The notes under the pieces are model-generated. The model saw only the letters and a program-made list of their open reading frames with translations. It made no database searches and was not told the origin of the DNA. 64,000 nucleotides of DNA from assembly GCA_964542585.1 (NCBI GenBank), contig CAZIUI010000001.1, positions 124,001 through 188,000 on the forward strand. Direction: 5' to 3'. The stretch comes from CAYYUA01 sp964542585. GTDB taxonomy: Bacteria > Bacteroidota > Bacteroidia > CAILMK01 > CAYYUA01. The position numbers and the translations under genes are program-made. Positions 60,968-64,000 of the stretch are shown here, piece after piece. How positions within the stretch are numbered: position 1 is the first letter of the stretch; each line of letters begins with the position of its first letter.

Positions 60968-63388
60968 TTGTCTTTGCATCTACAGCCTGAAAATGCTGCT
61001 TTTAAACTTGGATTTGACCAAATAAAAAACCGTTTAAATGAGCTGTGCCTTAGCAGTTTAGGCCAATCAAGGGTAGCTGCGTTGGATTTTGCTACCGATG
61101 CAGATGTGGTCGCAAGCCGTCAGGCTCAGGCTGGCGCTTTTTCCGCAATCCTGGAGAACGAAGAAAACTTTCCCACCGATCACTATCATGATCTAACCGA
61201 GCCTCTGGAAATGCTTGGAATAGAAAACTCAGCAGTGGATAAGCTGGGGCTATTCAAAGTGATGCAAGTCACACGGACCATACGTGATATCCTGAACTTT
61301 TTTGACAAGAATGGTGGACGATATGCAGAGCTGGAAATGCTAGCAGATCAGGTGACCTATGAAAAGCGCCTTTTAAAATCCCTTGAGCAAGTACTGGATG
61401 AAGAGGGCGAAGTGAAATCCAGCGTAAGTAAGTCCCTTAAAGATATACGCAAGCAAATCACCCAAAGATCAAAAGCATTAGACCAGGAATTCGAGAAGGT
61501 CCTGTCCCGGATAAGGGAAAGCGATTGGCTTAGTGAAGAAGGTGAAAGCATCAGGCATGGCCGCCGGGTATTAGCCGTGGCTGCAATTCACAAGCGACAA
61601 GTAAAGGGCTACATTCACGATGAGTCCGCTACCGGGAAAACCTTGTTCATTGAGCCACAGGAAACTGCTAATATCAGTAACGAAATTTTTGAGCTAAGAC
61701 AAGAAGAAAAGCAGGAAGTTTATCGTATTCTCCGTGATTTAACCGATAAAGTTCGCCCCTATAGAGAAGCAATAACAGCTTACCAGCACCTGTTGGCAAA
61801 GCTTGATTTTTTACGTGCAAAAGCAATGCTTGGTCGTGAGCTGAATGCTAACCAACCTACCATAACGAAGGAACCAAGCTTAACCCTTCAGGATGCCGTA
61901 AATCCGATGCTATACCGACACAATCAAACGATAGGTCAAAAAACCGTTCCCGTCTCCCTAAGCTTAAATGATGATAAAGGTATCCTGGTAATCAGTGGCC
62001 CAAATGCCGGTGGAAAATCGGTAGCCATGAAAACCCTTGGTTTAATTCAGATGATGGCGCAAGCTGGTCTTTTGATACCAGCTGCGGCCACATCACAGAT
62101 AGGAATTTTTACAAAACTTTTTGTAGATATTGGAGATGATCAATCAATAGAGAACGATCTGAGTACCTATAGTTCCCATCTTAAAAACATGAAGCTTTTC
62201 ACGGATAGGGCTGATGAGCGCACCTTGTTCCTGGTAGATGAAATGGGTACTGGCACCGACCCCGAATTAGGAGGCCCCATTGCTGAAGCCATTCTGGAGC
62301 AGCTGAATGAGAAGCAGGCAATGGGAATTGTCACTACCCATTATACCAATCTAAAACTTTATGCAACAGAGCAACCTCGTCTGGAAAACGGGTCTATGGT
62401 TTTTGATAAAGCCAGCCTAACTCCTACTTATGAACTAGCAGTTGGCACTCCGGGCAGTTCTTACTCATTTGAAGTAGCTAGAAATATTGGCTTTGATGAA
62501 GATATCCTTCAGAAAGCAGAACAAAAGGTTAAGCGCGAGTACCAACGGTTAGACGAGCTTTTGAGTGAACTGGAAAAAACCCAGTATGATGCAAGGCAAA
62601 AGGATGAGCAACTATCTCGCAAACAGCAACAATTAGATTCTACGCTTAAAAAACAAAAGCAACTTTCCGATCAGCTAGAAAAGCAGAAAAAACAGTACTT
62701 GCTGGATAGCAAACAAAGTGCGCTTACCTACCTTAATCAGCTGAACAGGCAGTTTGAAAACATGATAAAAGAATGGAGGGAAAGTGAAAAGGCTGAAAAA
62801 GAAGAGAAGCGTAAGGCCATCAGTAAAAAAATACAACAGCAGCGCCATAACCTGGAAAAAGATCTAGCAAACCTTGAAGGCCAGCTTGAACAAAAGTCTA
62901 AATCTGAAAAATCCCCGGAACAAAAGATTCAAGAGGGAACACCGGTCAAGCTTAAAGGGGGACAACAGACCGGCAAAGTGGAATCCATGAAAGGAAAGAA
63001 AGCTGTGGTTATTTTTGATAACCTCCGAACAGAGGCCAACGTTAAGGACTTACAAACGGCTGAACCTGAAAAAGTTACAAGGGGTCAAGCCAAGGCCTCC
63101 TTTAGGGCTAAGCAACAGTTTGATTACCAAAAAATAGCACAGAGTTTCAGTCAAACCCTTGATATCCGTGGCAATGATAAAGCCACCGCCCAACGGGAGG
63201 TAGAACAATGGATAGATAAAGCCTTACTGCTTAATCAGCAACAGCTTAAAGTACTCCATGGGAAAGGCGATGGTGTGCTAAGGAATGGCGTAAGGGAAAA
63301 GCTAAAAGAATTAAATGTGGTTAAAACTTACTACAGCGATTACCCTGAATATGGCGGAGAAGGTGTTACTTTAGTGGAACTAAACTAG
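60968..63388 (+). CDS. mutS2: Endonuclease MutS2
   Basis: A MutS-like ATPase involved in recombination suppression or ribosome rescue, 806 residues. It lacks the MutS mismatch-binding N-terminal domain. The ATPase domain has Walker A at residues 344-351 (GPNAGGKS), FVDIGDDQSIENDLSTYSSH, FLVDEMGTGTDPELGGPIAE and TTHYTNLKLYATEQ. A long coiled coil (KQQQLDSTLKKQKQLSDQLE) and the C-terminal Smr domain (LDIRGNDKATAQREVEQWID, VLHGKGDGVLRNGVREKL) follow. Start is TTG at 60968 (MSLHLQPENAAFKLGFDQI). It converges with lepB. Confidence 0.94.
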   Translation: MSLHLQPENAAFKLGFDQIKNRLNELCLSSLGQSRVAALDFATDADVVASRQAQAGAFSAILENEENFPTDHYHDLTEPLEMLGIENSAVDKLGLFKVMQVTRTIRDILNFFDKNGGRYAELEMLADQVTYEKRLLKSLEQVLDEEGEVKSSVSKSLKDIRKQITQRSKALDQEFEKVLSRIRESDWLSEEGESIRHGRRVLAVAAIHKRQVKGYIHDESATGKTLFIEPQETANISNEIFELRQEEKQEVYRILRDLTDKVRPYREAITAYQHLLAKLDFLRAKAMLGRELNANQPTITKEPSLTLQDAVNPMLYRHNQTIGQKTVPVSLSLNDDKGILVISGPNAGGKSVAMKTLGLIQMMAQAGLLIPAAATSQIGIFTKLFVDIGDDQSIENDLSTYSSHLKNMKLFTDRADERTLFLVDEMGTGTDPELGGPIAEAILEQLNEKQAMGIVTTHYTNLKLYATEQPRLENGSMVFDKASLTPTYELAVGTPGSSYSFEVARNIGFDEDILQKAEQKVKREYQRLDELLSELEKTQYDARQKDEQLSRKQQQLDSTLKKQKQLSDQLEKQKKQYLLDSKQSALTYLNQLNRQFENMIKEWRESEKAEKEEKRKAISKKIQQQRHNLEKDLANLEGQLEQKSKSEKSPEQKIQEGTPVKLKGGQQTGKVESMKGKKAVVIFDNLRTEANVKDLQTAEPEKVTRGQAKASFRAKQQFDYQKIAQSFSQTLDIRGNDKATAQREVEQWIDKALLLNQQQLKVLHGKGDGVLRNGVREKLKELNVVKTYYSDYPEYGGEGVTLVELN

Positions 63389-63421
63389 CTACCAAGGCTC
63401 AAAAATCCCTATTTAAGCGAT

Positions 63422-64000
63422 TTAGTTTACGCGTTCCTGGTTGTGGATCCAGGAAAATAAACGCTCCCACCGAATACGGTTCCAAAGTTTCAGGGCGGGT
63501 CCACTTTTATCCCATGACATCCAAATAAAGAGCGCCTTACCCACAATGTGATTTTCAGGTAGTAATCCCCACATCCTGGAGTCGGCAGAATTATGACGGT
63601 TATCGCCCATCATGAAATAGTAGTCCATCTCAAACACATACTCCTCAACTTTCTCACCATCGAGCATTGCGCTACCATTTTTCCATTTAAGGTTATGATG
63701 TTCATAATCGGTGATCATCCGTTTGTAGTAGTGGTAGTTCCTTCGGGTTAATTCGATTGTATCTCCCTTTTCAGGAATGTACACAGGTCCGTAATGGTCC
63801 CGGTTCCAAGGTAGCTTACGATAACTTGGATAAATACGGTGATCATATTTTCCCTTAGGCTGAGTAACCCTTTCCACCGACTGCACATAAGGCAATGATT
63901 CAACCCTTTGGGCTTTATCCTTCCCTATTATCATTTGGTATGTACCATTATCCCGGTTGATCCACCATTTGCGGACGTTTAACTTATTATTGATGAAGTC
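63422..64000 (-). CDS. lepB: Signal peptidase I (partial, N-terminal part missing)
   Basis: The C-terminal 192 codons of the leader peptidase that cleaves Sec signal peptides. The frame is open to the right edge, so the ATG at 63934 (MIIGKDKAQRVESL) is internal and not the start. DYYFMMGDNRHNSADSRMWG is the diagnostic signal peptidase I box. WNRDHYGPVYIPEKGDTIEL and NHIVGKALFIWMSWD-like sequence (ENHIVGKALFIWMSW) are typical of Bacteroidota LepB with its long insertion. The catalytic Ser and Lys lie outside the window. Confidence 0.95.
   Translation of the reverse strand, partial: DFINNKLNVRKWWINRDNGTYQMIIGKDKAQRVESLPYVQSVERVTQPKGKYDHRIYPSYRKLPWNRDHYGPVYIPEKGDTIELTRRNYHYYKRMITDYEHHNLKWKNGSAMLDGEKVEEYVFEMDYYFMMGDNRHNSADSRMWGLLPENHIVGKALFIWMSWDKSGPALKLWNRIRWERLFSWIHNQERVN

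Noticed and set aside
63934..63936. ATG as the start of lepB
   Set aside because: The frame is open upstream to the window edge, and the catalytic residues must lie further upstream, so this ATG is internal.

Overview
The window is a stretch of chromosome from a member of the Bacteroidota, assigned from gene content only. It carries type IX secretion (T9SS) cargo with both known sorting-domain types and a PorP/SprF partner. It also has the Bacteroidota-type nusB-DUF1573-yajC-ybbR-coaE cluster, a purH-mreBCD-mrdA-rodA cluster, an Oar-like TonB receptor, and promoters of the Bacteroidota pattern TTG-N19-TAnnTTTG. A gliding or T9SS-bearing Cytophagales-like lineage is plausible, but rank below phylum is not established. 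Most of the window is housekeeping. I see no prophage, insertion sequence, CRISPR array or rRNA.

Layout. 1-6.4 kb, minus strand: gyrB (cut by the left edge), coaE, a YbbR-like protein, yajC, a DUF1573 lipoprotein, nusB and a leucine-type amino acid dehydrogenase. 6.5-9.5 kb: peroxiredoxin, a Rieske-like lipoprotein without the Rieske histidines, RDD membrane protein, Mpl-type Mur ligase. 9.4-14.5 kb: M61 peptidase, lepA, proline dehydrogenase. 14.5-18.1 kb: egtB and egtD, core ergothioneine genes, then a lipoprotein with two GldN-like repeats. 18.1-20.5 kb: NlpC/P60 hydrolase, dicluster ferredoxin, divergent LuxC-like acyl-CoA reductase. 20.5-29.0 kb: purH and the rod-shape genes mreB, mreC, mreD, mrdA, rodA, then a class III aminotransferase. 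29.0-31.3 kb: accD and class I aldolase.

31.3-42.4 kb is the most distinctive part. A giant secreted PKD-repeat protein (provisionally 3180 codons, type B T9SS C-terminal domain) is followed 12 bases later by a PorP/SprF outer-membrane protein. The giant gene contains a 100-N assembly gap. Each gap edge ends in an exact 55-base copy of sequence found elsewhere in the gene, so the gap is a repeat-resolution artefact and the protein length is provisional.

42.3-64 kb: TPR protein, gyrA, M1 metallopeptidase with a type A T9SS tail, small TPR protein, etfBA, bifunctional-nuclease family protein, NupC-type nucleoside transporter, HsdR-N-like nuclease-fold protein, DUF2064 protein, Oar-like TonB receptor, holA, tRNA-Ser(UGA), YihY protein, NfeD protein, mutS2 and lepB (cut by the right edge).

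How the genes work together: mreBCD, PBP2 and RodA form the elongasome. EgtB and EgtD make the sulfur-containing histidine betaine precursor of ergothioneine. The giant protein, its PorP/SprF partner, the M1 peptidase and possibly the GldN-like lipoprotein all point to a T9SS whose core genes lie outside the window. I did not find a convincingly new multi-gene system. The best leads are the giant gene with its collapsed repeats, the tandem GldN-like lipoprotein and the histidine-free Rieske-like lipoprotein.
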